The notes beneath the pieces were generated by a model, which saw only the letters and a list, made by a program, of their open reading frames with translations, was not told the DNA's origin and did not search any database. A stretch of 9,388 bases of DNA from JBBQTQ01 sp038213135 (GTDB lineage: Bacteria > Actinomycetota > Thermoleophilia > Gaiellales > Gaiellaceae). Of the stretch, positions 1 through 6,591 are shown piece by piece (within the stretch, counting starts at the first letter, position 1; every line of letters begins with the position of its first letter). The stretch is from contig JBBQTQ010000092.1 of assembly GCA_038213135.1 (NCBI GenBank), forward strand, positions 1 to 9,388, written 5' to 3'. The position numbers and the translations under genes were made by a program.

Positions 1-3
1 GAC

Positions 4-241
4 GCCAAACGATCGCAACGACCGTGCGACGTTTCGTCTACGGGCCTGTGCTTTTCCCCGGCGGCTGCACGTTTCGAGCGGCGCCTGCAGGGCTGTGTCC
101 CTTCGCCAAACGACCAGCACGTCGGCGTCTTGTTCCGTCCACAGGTGTCCGGTTGTGCCGCCGCGCCTCCGGCCACGTCCCCTGGTCAGACCAAGTGTGT
201 CGTGTGGGTGACGCAACGGAGGCCCGCGCGAAGCCAAACGA
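4..241. repeat. Three direct copies of GCCAAACGA
   Basis: The 9-mer GCCAAACGA occurs at 4-12, 105-113 and 233-241, all in the same orientation, with start-to-start spacings of 101 and 128 bases. The first two copies share a preceding C (CGCCAAACGA). Flanks are otherwise different, so these are not long tandem repeats. They could be binding sites for a regulator or chance occurrences. Confidence 0.35.
183..193. promoter_or_regulatory. Possible GntR/FadR-type operator dyad
   Basis: TGGT-CAG-ACCA is a perfect 4 bp dyad with a 3 nt centre. It fits the TNGT-N3-ACNA pattern known for operators of the FadR (FCD) branch of GntR regulators. No regulator gene is visible and no start codon lies close by, so this is only a pattern match to a short degenerate consensus. 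Confidence 0.15.
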
Positions 242-268
242 GCGTGGACGGTCTTCGCGTTACGCTCG
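239..268 (-). terminator. Hairpin terminator candidate downstream of the glycosyltransferase
   Basis: CGAGCGT at 239-245 and ACGCTCG at 262-268 form a perfect 7 bp stem with a 16 nt loop. Read on the minus strand the stem is followed by TTTGG, a short T run. It lies 16 bases past the second stop (285-287) rather than directly after the glycosyltransferase stop at 435. That suggests the transcript normally includes the 285-434 segment. Confidence 0.4.
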
Positions 269-284
269 GCTCGCTCTCGACCCA

Positions 285-434
285 TCAGCCTTCGAGCCTA
301 CGGACGCTCGGCACCGCCACGGCGAACGCCGCCATCCCAAGCGTGCCCGCGGTGGCGATCCAGAGCGTCATGCTGATCCCGATCGAGGCGGCGAGAATCG
401 CTGTCCACGCAAAGGTGCCGCGCGCGCCGGCGGT
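285..434 (-). other. Hydrophobic open segment in frame after the glycosyltransferase TAA stop
   Basis: Directly after the TAA at 435-437 the same frame stays open for 49 codons and ends in TGA at 285-287. The translation is strongly hydrophobic in the middle (AWTAILAASIGISMTLWIA and on to AAFAVAV) and ends in a basic tail (VRRLEG). That pattern suits one or two membrane helices with a cytoplasmic end. Third codon positions are overwhelmingly G or C, as in real genes here. There is no ATG, GTG or TTG before the internal ATG at 369-371, which would give only 28 residues. It may be a C-terminal membrane anchor separated by a nonsense mutation or sequencing error, a readthrough extension, the tail of a deleted gene, or a 28-residue small protein. 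Confidence 0.4.
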
Positions 435-2414
435 TTACCCTGACGGCTCGAGCGTGAGTGAGGCGTGCGCGATCACGTGGAGCGAGCCGACGACCTCGAC
501 GCCGCCGGACACGAGGCCGAACCGGCAGTCACGCACGCTTCCTCGAGGCACTCCAATCGGGATCGTCACGCCCCTCCTGCCGACGACGAATCGCCGGTTC
601 GGCGCCGATGCGCACTTCAGCCCGATCGTCTGCGGCGCGTGGATGCTCGAGAGTCGGAGGTCGAGCCGGTAACCGCCGCCGCGACCGCCCGCAGCGGCAA
701 AGATCCGTCCGAACGGCGCGAGCAGACCCGCGTGCCGGTACAAGCCGAAGGCGACAACGAGCGGCGCGGCGGTGAACGTCGCGAGGCCCGCCGGCCCACC
801 CGCACCGGTCGAGAGGCGCCAGGCTCGACCGAGCGCGACCGTGTCGGGGCCGATGACGTAGGGCCCCCGCACGGGTCGCCCGTCCTGCGCCACGAGGAGC
901 CGGTTGGATCGCGCACGCGTCCCGATCACCGCGAAGCCGTCCGGCGACGGATCGTCGCCGAGAACGACAACGTGGGCGATCTTCGGATTCCAGAACAGGC
1001 TCTCCTGGAGGTAGTCGGGGTCGCTGCCCCCGTACGCAAGCAACACCGCCGGTTCCTGCCCACCGGTTCGGGGGATCGTCGCCGGATTGTGATCGATCAG
1101 CGCGCGGCTCCCTGCGATGCTCGTGACCACGCAGACGCCCGCTGCCGCGATCGTCACGGCGTGCCGGTGCTCGCGCCCGATGAGAGCCGTAAGAGCCGCG
1201 AGCAGCCCGAGCAGCGGGGCCCAGAGGAGGGGTGGCGACGTGAGGTGCACGATGAGGCCGTACGACAGGCCGAGCAGTGTGGGCGAGTGGTCGTCGCTGC
1301 CGAAGAGCCGTGTGGTGAGCGGTAAGAGGATCGCCGCGGCAGCTCCCGCGTAGGCGATGGAGGCATAGATATCGCGCCGGGCTCGGGTCAGGCGGAACGA
1401 CCACACGAAGGCGATCGCGAGGAGTGGCGTGCCGTAAAAGGTGAAGCGCTCGTAGAGGCCGATGTTGTTCGAGCCCCAGACGGCCGCCTCGAGCAGGAAG
1501 CAGACGAGCAGCACGGCGCTGAGCGCGGCGAACGCGCGGGGCCGGCGCTCGTCGCTCTTGGCGAGGGCGCCAAGGCCGAGTGCGGCTCCCGGAACGATCA
1601 CCCAACCAGACGACAGCGCAAGCACGAAGAGATTGAGGCCGAACCACGTTGCGAGGCCGCCGACGGAGTAGTTGAGCGACTGCGCCCGTACGACCAGGTT
1701 CGACAGGGCTCCGCCCGCGACGAGCGCCACGGCGCCGAGAGCAAGAGCACCGGCGAGCACCACCAACGACGCGCGCCTGAACGCTGAGCGAACCGAGGAG
1801 GAGGCGAGGATGAAGGCAACGAGGCAGGCCGGGGTGAAGAGCAGGAACTGGAGACCGGCAATCGCGCACAGCCCGACCGCGAGGACCCCGACCGCGGCGA
1901 CGCGCCGGAGCGACGGCGCCGCGATCGCGTCGACCGCAGCGAGGACGCCGAGCAGGAACACGGGATAGGCATAGGGCTCGGCGAGGAGCGTCGTCGTGAA
2001 CGCACCGGAGGGAACAAGCAAGGTGAGGACGCCGACAACACATGCTCCGGCCGGATCGATCCCGACGCGCCGCGCGAGTGCATAGGCGACGAGTGCCGAG
2101 GACGCAAAAGCGATGCCTGCGAGCGCTTGCGAGAGCCGGTAGGCGACCGCGACGTCGTGAACGAGCCAGACCGGAGAGCTGAGCAGAGGCGCCAGGTACG
2201 ACACGGTCTGGCCGAGCGGGACTCTCGCACCGCGCACCCGGCCGAACCCCCCGTGGGCGAGCGAACGAGAGATCGAAGCGTAGAGATACTCGTCCGGGTA
2301 ATAGAGCGGCGATCGAATCTGCAGCGCGACGACGAAGCGAACCGCAGCCGAGGCGACCGCGAAGCCCGCCAGTGTTGCGAGCGGCACGCGCCGGAGGATC
2401 GAGAACCGCTGCAA
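435..2414 (-). CDS. GT-C family polytopic membrane glycosyltransferase (ArnT/PMT-like)
   Basis: This 659-residue integral membrane protein probably transfers a sugar from a lipid-linked donor on the outer face of the membrane, as in the ArnT/PMT/GT39-GT83 groups. About a dozen hydrophobic helices span residues 10-435. The first extracytoplasmic loop carries an acidic pair (YPDEYLY, 39-45) where GT-C enzymes keep their catalytic Asp/Glu. LLAEPYAYP at 143-151 and ERFTFYGTPLL at 322-332 are typical of such enzymes in related actinomycetes. Residues about 440-659 form a soluble C-terminal domain with beta-like segments and two Cys (601, 630). The start is TTG, chosen because AAGGTGG lies 6 bases upstream and the frame has no better start. 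A coding-like hydrophobic segment follows the TAA in the same frame. Substrate is unknown; cell-wall polysaccharide or protein glycosylation are both possible. Confidence 0.8.
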   Translation of the reverse strand: MQRFSILRRVPLATLAGFAVASAAVRFVVALQIRSPLYYPDEYLYASISRSLAHGGFGRVRGARVPLGQTVSYLAPLLSSPVWLVHDVAVAYRLSQALAGIAFASSALVAYALARRVGIDPAGACVVGVLTLLVPSGAFTTTLLAEPYAYPVFLLGVLAAVDAIAAPSLRRVAAVGVLAVGLCAIAGLQFLLFTPACLVAFILASSSVRSAFRRASLVVLAGALALGAVALVAGGALSNLVVRAQSLNYSVGGLATWFGLNLFVLALSSGWVIVPGAALGLGALAKSDERRPRAFAALSAVLLVCFLLEAAVWGSNNIGLYERFTFYGTPLLAIAFVWSFRLTRARRDIYASIAYAGAAAAILLPLTTRLFGSDDHSPTLLGLSYGLIVHLTSPPLLWAPLLGLLAALTALIGREHRHAVTIAAAGVCVVTSIAGSRALIDHNPATIPRTGGQEPAVLLAYGGSDPDYLQESLFWNPKIAHVVVLGDDPSPDGFAVIGTRARSNRLLVAQDGRPVRGPYVIGPDTVALGRAWRLSTGAGGPAGLATFTAAPLVVAFGLYRHAGLLAPFGRIFAAAGGRGGGYRLDLRLSSIHAPQTIGLKCASAPNRRFVVGRRGVTIPIGVPRGSVRDCRFGLVSGGVEVVGSLHVIAHASLTLEPSG

Positions 2415-2420
2415 TCGAAG

Positions 2421-2427
2421 CCACCTT
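2421..2427 (-). promoter_or_regulatory. Strong Shine-Dalgarno fixing a TTG start
   Basis: On the minus strand AAGGTGG sits 6 bases before the TTG at 2412-2414. It is a near-perfect anti-16S match and is the reason for starting the glycosyltransferase at this rare codon. Confidence 0.65.
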
Positions 2428-2481
2428 AGAGATGACGGCGGCGATCATCCGCCGGGGGAGTCACAATCCAAGGCGGGCTCG

Positions 2482-2856
2482 ATGCGAGTGTCGACCGTAG
2501 CCATCCTCGGAATTGCCGCCGCGGCAGGGGGCCTCGGCGCGTATGAGCTCGGTCACGGAGTCTCCAGCTCCGTCCGTGCGGTTTCGACGCTTGCGGTTGC
2601 GATTCCGCAGCAGGCGGCCGTCGCGGCCGCAGAGGCGAACCTGGCCCTAGCCGTCACGGCGGCAACCGCCTACCGCACCGAGCACGGCGGGTACACCGGC
2701 ATGACGACCGCGAGCCTCGGCGGCTTCAGCGGCGCCTCCGGGACCGTTGCCGTCGCCCGCGCAACCGCCGATGCCTACTGCATCGAGAGCACCGTCAGCA
2801 CGACGATCGTCAGCATTCGCGCTCCCGGTGGCACCGACGTCATCGGCGCTTGCTGA
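2482..2856 (+). CDS. Small secreted pilin-like protein
   Basis: This protein has 124 residues. Residues 1-22 form a hydrophobic signal or anchor segment (MRVSTVAILGIAAAAGGLGA). The mature part contains a helical stretch AEANLALAVTAATAYRTEHG followed by YTGMTTASL (71-79). It ends with a Cys pair in YCIES (C100) and a terminal GAC (C124). This arrangement recalls the globular domain of actinomycete type IV pilins and pseudopilins: a helix, then Tyr-x-Gly-Met, then a C-terminal disulfide loop. The usual prepilin peptidase signal (Gly, then Phe-Thr-Leu-Ile-Glu) is absent, so it may be a secreted relative rather than a fibre subunit. It starts 67 bases from the divergent glycosyltransferase, with only a weak GGCGGG before the ATG. 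Family placement is by pattern only. Confidence 0.65.
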   Translation: MRVSTVAILGIAAAAGGLGAYELGHGVSSSVRAVSTLAVAIPQQAAVAAAEANLALAVTAATAYRTEHGGYTGMTTASLGGFSGASGTVAVARATADAYCIESTVSTTIVSIRAPGGTDVIGAC

Positions 2857-2869
2857 TCCAGGGAAGCTC

Positions 2870-2882
2870 GAGCCGCCGGCTC
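2870..2882. terminator. Short hairpin between convergent genes
   Basis: GAGCC (2870-2874) and GGCTC (2878-2882) form a 5 bp GC-rich stem with a GCC loop. It lies in the 24-base gap between the pilin-like gene and the convergent GGDEF/HD-GYP gene and overlaps the latter's stop. It could end transcription in either direction, but it is short and has no T run. Confidence 0.3.
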
Positions 2883-4653
2883 AGCTCGCCTGCTGGGCGA
2901 ACGTCCCGACGAGATGTGGCTCGAGGACGACCGGCAGGGGCAGCATGTCCTTGGTGGGAGCGTTCTGCACGACCGCGGCGAGCGCCTCGACGCAGCGCTC
3001 ATCGAACTGGCTTCCGGCCGAGCGGCGGAGCTCCGCAAGCGCGTCGTCGGTCGACATGCTCTCGCGATAGGGTCGCGGGCCCGTCATCGCCTCGAACGCT
3101 GCCGCGGCGGAGATGACCCGGGACTCGAGCGGGATCTCCTCGCCGCTGCGGCCTGCGGGATACCCGGCGCCGTCCGTGCGTTCGTGGTGATGGAGGATCC
3201 ACTCCGCTTCGGCCGGCAGCTCTGCGGCCACGAGGATCGCATGGCCGATCTTCACGTGGTCGGCGACTGCGCGCCATTCCTCCTCGCCGAGAGCCTTCGG
3301 CTTCTGCAGGATCGCATCGTCGACGCCGATCTTTCCGACGTCGTGCAGGAGGCCCGCGAGTCGTAGCCGCTCGAGACGGTCGCCGCCGAACCCGAGTTGG
3401 CTTCCGATCGCCACACTGAGCTCGGCGACCAGCTCGGAGTGACTGCGGCCGGTTGGGTCTTTCGCATCGACGGCGCGGGCGAGCGCAGCCGCGAGCGCGC
3501 GCTGCTCGCGCGACGGCCCGCTGCCGGGTGAGCCCTGAAGGAGTGGCCTCGCGAGCCCGGGGTGATAGGAGACCGCGCGGAGCTTCGTTCGCTTCGCCTC
3601 GTAGAGGGCGACGTCTGCCTGGTGGACGAGGAGCTGGCGTCCTTCGAGGCCGGTCGACTCCGTCAAACCGACGCTCACGGCGCGCGCCCCGGTCAGCTGC
3701 CGGGTCGCGAGGTCGATCTTGCTCGCAAGCAAGAGTGCGTCCCAGTTGCGCTTGTTCGGAAGAATGACCATGAACTCATCGCCGCCTGTGCGGTAGATCG
3801 TGCCGTCGCGCCCGATCACGGTCTCCAGGCTCTGCGTGATCGCCTTGATGTGAGCGTCGCCGGCTGGATGGCCCCGGCTGTCGTTGATGTGCTTCAGCCC
3901 GTCGAGGTCGACGGCCATCAGCGTGAAATGCGCGCCCGTCGCAGCGCGGCGCTTCAGCTCCGCCGAGAGGGCGGCGTGGAAGGCGCGATGATTCCCGAGC
4001 TTGGTGAGGCTGTCCGTCAGCGCCTGCACCTGAAGCTCCTGCACCCGCTGTTCCCGGCCGTCCCACACGACCGGCCGCCTCGGGCTGAGGAGCCCGCGCC
4101 GGAGCAACCACACGAGGGTCGCCGCAGCAAGCACCGCCGCCGCCGCGAGCCCGAGCCCCTCGATCGGCGAGCCGTCGAGGGTACTCCGCTGCCGAGCTTC
4201 CAGTTGGCGGATCCCGTGCGCCGCGTTTGCTTGCAACCTCGGTAGCAGTACGCTCACCGCCCGCGCGCCGCCCCCCGACCTCGCCTCGCGCAAGGCAGCC
4301 GAGTAGCTCACCTCGAGGGACATCAGTGACCCCGCCTCGGGGTCAACGGTCTGCCCCTGGAGGCGCCCGAGAAGATCGGTCGCACGGCTTGCGGCGGCGG
4401 TGAACGGCTTGTCGCGGACGGCGCGGGCGCCTTCAGCCCCGAGGCGCACGCGCTGCATTGCCGCAAGCTCCGAGAGGGCCGAGTACTCCTGCATCCGGAC
4501 CGCCTCGGACCTGGCGGTTCTTCGCGCAGCCTCGACCTCGACGATCCCGACGAGGGCGACGCCGATCAGGGCGAGCGCGCAGGCGCCGAGGAACCCCCTG
4601 GCGAGCCCGCGTCCGGGAGTACGAGTGAGATGTTGCCGCACGTCGTACCTCAC
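2881..4653 (-). CDS. Membrane sensor with GGDEF and HD-GYP domains (c-di-GMP turnover)
   Basis: This is a 590-residue dual c-di-GMP enzyme. A membrane helix at about 20-39, an extracytoplasmic region 40-165 with no recognised sensor fold, and a second helix at about 166-184 precede the cytoplasmic domains. The GGDEF domain (about 208-365) has DSLTKLGNHRAF, metal-site Asp in AVDLDGLKHIND (247-258), and intact GGDEF at 290-294. The RxxD inhibitory site expected just before it is missing (GRDG instead). The HD-GYP domain (about 385-565) keeps HDVGK (437-441), HVKIGH and HHERTDGAGYP (489-499). However, the conserved Asp before FDAMT is Ala: SAAAAFEAMT puts Ala at 518. That Asp is a metal ligand in the family, so phosphodiesterase activity may be reduced or lost. 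The start is GTG, with GGAAG 8 bases upstream (4662-4666). Confidence 0.9.
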   Translation of the reverse strand: MRYDVRQHLTRTPGRGLARGFLGACALALIGVALVGIVEVEAARRTARSEAVRMQEYSALSELAAMQRVRLGAEGARAVRDKPFTAAASRATDLLGRLQGQTVDPEAGSLMSLEVSYSAALREARSGGGARAVSVLLPRLQANAAHGIRQLEARQRSTLDGSPIEGLGLAAAAVLAAATLVWLLRRGLLSPRRPVVWDGREQRVQELQVQALTDSLTKLGNHRAFHAALSAELKRRAATGAHFTLMAVDLDGLKHINDSRGHPAGDAHIKAITQSLETVIGRDGTIYRTGGDEFMVILPNKRNWDALLLASKIDLATRQLTGARAVSVGLTESTGLEGRQLLVHQADVALYEAKRTKLRAVSYHPGLARPLLQGSPGSGPSREQRALAAALARAVDAKDPTGRSHSELVAELSVAIGSQLGFGGDRLERLRLAGLLHDVGKIGVDDAILQKPKALGEEEWRAVADHVKIGHAILVAAELPAEAEWILHHHERTDGAGYPAGRSGEEIPLESRVISAAAAFEAMTGPRPYRESMSTDDALAELRRSAGSQFDERCVEALAAVVQNAPTKDMLPLPVVLEPHLVGTFAQQAS

Positions 4654-4678
4654 ATGCTCGACTTCCGCCCGTCCGCGT

Positions 4679-4749
4679 ATCCCCCATGCGGTGGTTCACC
4701 GGGCCGCTTCACAAGCGTGACCGCGACACATGATCCCCGAATGGGGGAT
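4679..4749. promoter_or_regulatory. 9 bp inverted repeat in the divergent promoter region
   Basis: ATCCCCCAT (4679-4687) and ATGGGGGAT (4741-4749) are exact reverse complements separated by 53 bases. A further ATCCCC at 4733-4738 pairs with 4744-4749 as a compact dyad with a 5 nt centre. Each diverging gene therefore has ATGGGGGAT on its own strand upstream of its start: 33 bases before the M23 peptidase ATG and 25 bases before the GGDEF/HD-GYP GTG. For the peptidase the element overlaps where a -35 box should be, and no -35 box is recognisable there. An activator or shared operator site fits; a looped hairpin is the alternative. Confidence 0.45.
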
Positions 4750-4770
4750 GCCCGGTTTCCGTCCCTGGGC

Positions 4771-4782
4771 TACCCTGGCGCG
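4771..4782 (+). promoter_or_regulatory. -10 box with leaderless start for the M23 peptidase gene
   Basis: TACCCT at 4771-4776 is followed by GGCGCG and then ATG at 4783. A -10 hexamer ending 6 bases before the start codon places the transcription start at or next to the A of ATG, so the message is likely leaderless. No Shine-Dalgarno is present. The minus-strand promoter at 9092-9119 has almost the same layout. Confidence 0.55.
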
Positions 4783-6456
4783 ATGTTCGCCGGGGCTGCG
4801 ATCGTCGATCGAGCCAGGGTTGCGGCCGGGATCGTGGCGCTCGCCGCGCTCGCGGGGGCCTCGCTTGCAACCGGTACGGCCCGGGCCGCCGAGAGCCCCT
4901 GCGTCGCAGCGGGCCTGCTCGCGGTCGTCGCACCGGGAGCCGGCGTGCCGCAACCTGTCGGCCCTGCGCTCAGCGCGACCGGCAAGCAGAGCACCGTCGC
5001 CGACGGCTACGTGGATACGGCATCCGGGACAACCCTCTCCATCGCGCACCTCGAGATCGGCGCTGCGGGTTGCGTCGACGCTGCCGGGACTCCCGGCGGC
5101 ACCTCCACGCGGGTCACGAAGTGGAGCGTCCTCGGCGGCGTCCTGAAAGGCGGCGCCATACAGGCCGACCTCGTCCCGGCGCCCGGACCGAGCGGAGGCG
5201 CGGGGTGGCGGCTGCGCGCGAGGTTCGACGGCCTCATGGCGAACGCGAAGCCGCTTGCCGTCTCGCCAGACCTCACGGCCGCCCTCGGCGACTGGGGGAT
5301 CCTCGATCGCCCCGACACGATCGACGCCGGCAGCGGCGCGCCGCTTCGCTGGTGGCGGGCGACGCTCGAAGTGCGGCTGACGCGAGCGCATGCGGGGTTC
5401 GCTCCCGGGACGCGTTTCCTCGTCGGCTGGGTGAGCGCGGACCGGGAGCCGGCCGCGGTCACGCCGACCCCGAGGCCGCCGGTGACGAGCACCCCGACGG
5501 TGACGAAGCCGTTGAAGCCGGCGCCCTCCGTGCCGCCCGCTCGGCCCGCCGCCGGCCGGCCGAGCACGGTCAAGCCTGCCGCGAAGGCCGCTGCGGTCTC
5601 CCCGAAGCACAAGATCCACAAGGCGGTGCGGAAGCAGGTTCGGAAGAAGCGCAACGCGCACGCGAGGAAACGTCGGCACACGCTGCCGGCGCTGCGCGGT
5701 CAGCCGCTTCGGGCGACGCCGCAGCTCGGTGGCGCGGCGTACGACTTCCCCGTCCTCGGAACCGCCTCGTGGGGCGACACCTACGGCGCTGGGCGGAGCG
5801 ACGTTCCGGGCGGCTGGCACCACGGGGACGATCTCTTCGTGGCGCTCGGGACCCCGGTCGTCGCGGTCGCGAACGGAACCGTGTTCGCAGTCGGCTGGAA
5901 CTCGGTCGGCGGCTGGCGGCTCTGGCTGGCCGACGGCGAGGGAAACGACTTCTACTACGCGCACTTTTCCGGGTACACGAAGCTTGCCCGGAACAACCAT
6001 CGCGTCCGTCGCGGCCAGGTGCTCGGGTTCGTCGGAAACACCGGTGACGCCTTCACCACCATTCCGCACCTGCACTTCGAGGTTCACCCGTTCGGCCTCC
6101 TCGCGCTCGGGTACGACGGTGCCGTCAACCCGACGCGCTACCTCGCGAGCTGGCAGCGGCCGGCCGGGATCGATGTCCTGCCGCCGGTGCCTCTCCCTGC
6201 CCCGAACTTTCGGGGCTCGGGCTCGCTCACGGACTTCCGGCGGCTGCTCGCCCTCCGACCGCTTGCCCGGACGCCGCACACGAGCCCCGACACTCCCCGG
6301 CCGAATCTGAAGGGCGTGCACGCCCTGGCCCTCGCACGCCCCCCGGGTGCCCCCGATCGCTCCGGCGGCTGGGCGCCGGCGGCAGCCGGTGGGCTGCTGC
6401 TGCTGCTCGCGGCACTCGCCGTGGGGCTGGCCGCTCGCGACGGCCGCTCGGCCTGA
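4783..6456 (+). CDS. Cell-surface M23 (LytM-type) metallopeptidase
   Basis: This 557-residue protein is probably a zinc endopeptidase acting on peptidoglycan cross-links outside the cell. A signal peptide spans 1-35 (cleavage near ARA-AE). Residues 36-220 form an unrecognised N-terminal domain with two Cys (40, 97). Residues 224-300 are a linker, first Pro/Thr-rich and then very basic (Lys, Arg and His, 275-299). The M23 domain (about 318-455) has HHGDD (346-350, first zinc motif), AH at 393-394 and HLHFE (429-433, HxH motif), so all catalytic residues seem present. The C-terminus is a helix (531-550) and a short charged tail that could anchor it in the membrane. The frame is open upstream to 4630, but I start at 4783 because a signal peptide follows directly and a -10 box sits just before it. 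It heads a same-strand run with the MshEN and GAF-GGDEF genes. Confidence 0.88.
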   Translation: MFAGAAIVDRARVAAGIVALAALAGASLATGTARAAESPCVAAGLLAVVAPGAGVPQPVGPALSATGKQSTVADGYVDTASGTTLSIAHLEIGAAGCVDAAGTPGGTSTRVTKWSVLGGVLKGGAIQADLVPAPGPSGGAGWRLRARFDGLMANAKPLAVSPDLTAALGDWGILDRPDTIDAGSGAPLRWWRATLEVRLTRAHAGFAPGTRFLVGWVSADREPAAVTPTPRPPVTSTPTVTKPLKPAPSVPPARPAAGRPSTVKPAAKAAAVSPKHKIHKAVRKQVRKKRNAHARKRRHTLPALRGQPLRATPQLGGAAYDFPVLGTASWGDTYGAGRSDVPGGWHHGDDLFVALGTPVVAVANGTVFAVGWNSVGGWRLWLADGEGNDFYYAHFSGYTKLARNNHRVRRGQVLGFVGNTGDAFTTIPHLHFEVHPFGLLALGYDGAVNPTRYLASWQRPAGIDVLPPVPLPAPNFRGSGSLTDFRRLLALRPLARTPHTSPDTPRPNLKGVHALALARPPGAPDRSGGWAPAAAGGLLLLLAALAVGLAARDGRSA

Positions 6457-6591
6457 TGCGGCGCAGCTCAAGCTGACGGCCTCGCGCGCCGACAACGAAC
6501 GAGAAGAAGTGTCGAACTGGAGCCGATCCTGAAGACCGCCAAATCAGCCGCTGCCGATCCGCCTGCGGGGGACGACCCGACCCCAGGTGCG

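Larger units (their letters stand above)
1..284. other. Intergenic stretch with no convincing gene
   Basis: No reading frame here has both a plausible start and a recognisable product. The plus-strand frames that cross it are rich in Arg and Pro and resemble no family, and they run on into the antisense of the downstream glycosyltransferase gene. I see no tRNA, rRNA or CRISPR structure. The stretch does hold three copies of a 9-mer (GCCAAACGA), a short dyad TGGTCAGACCA and a hairpin, each listed separately. Base composition looks slightly less GC-extreme than the coding regions. Confidence 0.6.

Noticed and set aside
1..284. tRNA, tmRNA, integron attC or CRISPR array in the left intergenic region
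   Set aside because: No T-arm consensus, no regular repeat and spacer structure and no paired attC-type core sites were found; the repeats are only 9 bases and unevenly spaced.
24..672. Plus-strand open frames at the left edge
   Set aside because: Composition is Arg/Pro/Ser-rich, they overlap the antisense of the glycosyltransferase, and no motif or ribosome site supports them.
529..2448. Long second open frame on the minus strand within the glycosyltransferase gene
   Set aside because: It is an Arg/Pro/Ala-rich shadow frame produced by high GC content; the 435-2414 frame gives a clear membrane protein with typical motifs.
4700..4725. CRP-like site around TCACAAGCGTGA
   Set aside because: The half-sites are in the inverted order and wrong spacing for a TGTGA-N6-TCACA operator.
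4630..4782. N-terminal extension of the M23 peptidase to the first in-frame ATG
   Set aside because: It would place 51 non-secretory residues before a signal peptide and cover the promoter region; the -10 box at 4771-4776 supports ATG 4783.
4696..6495. 599-codon open frame antisense to the M23 peptidase
   Set aside because: The product is low-complexity Arg/Gly/Ala sequence without any family pattern, while the plus strand has a signal peptide and full catalytic motifs.
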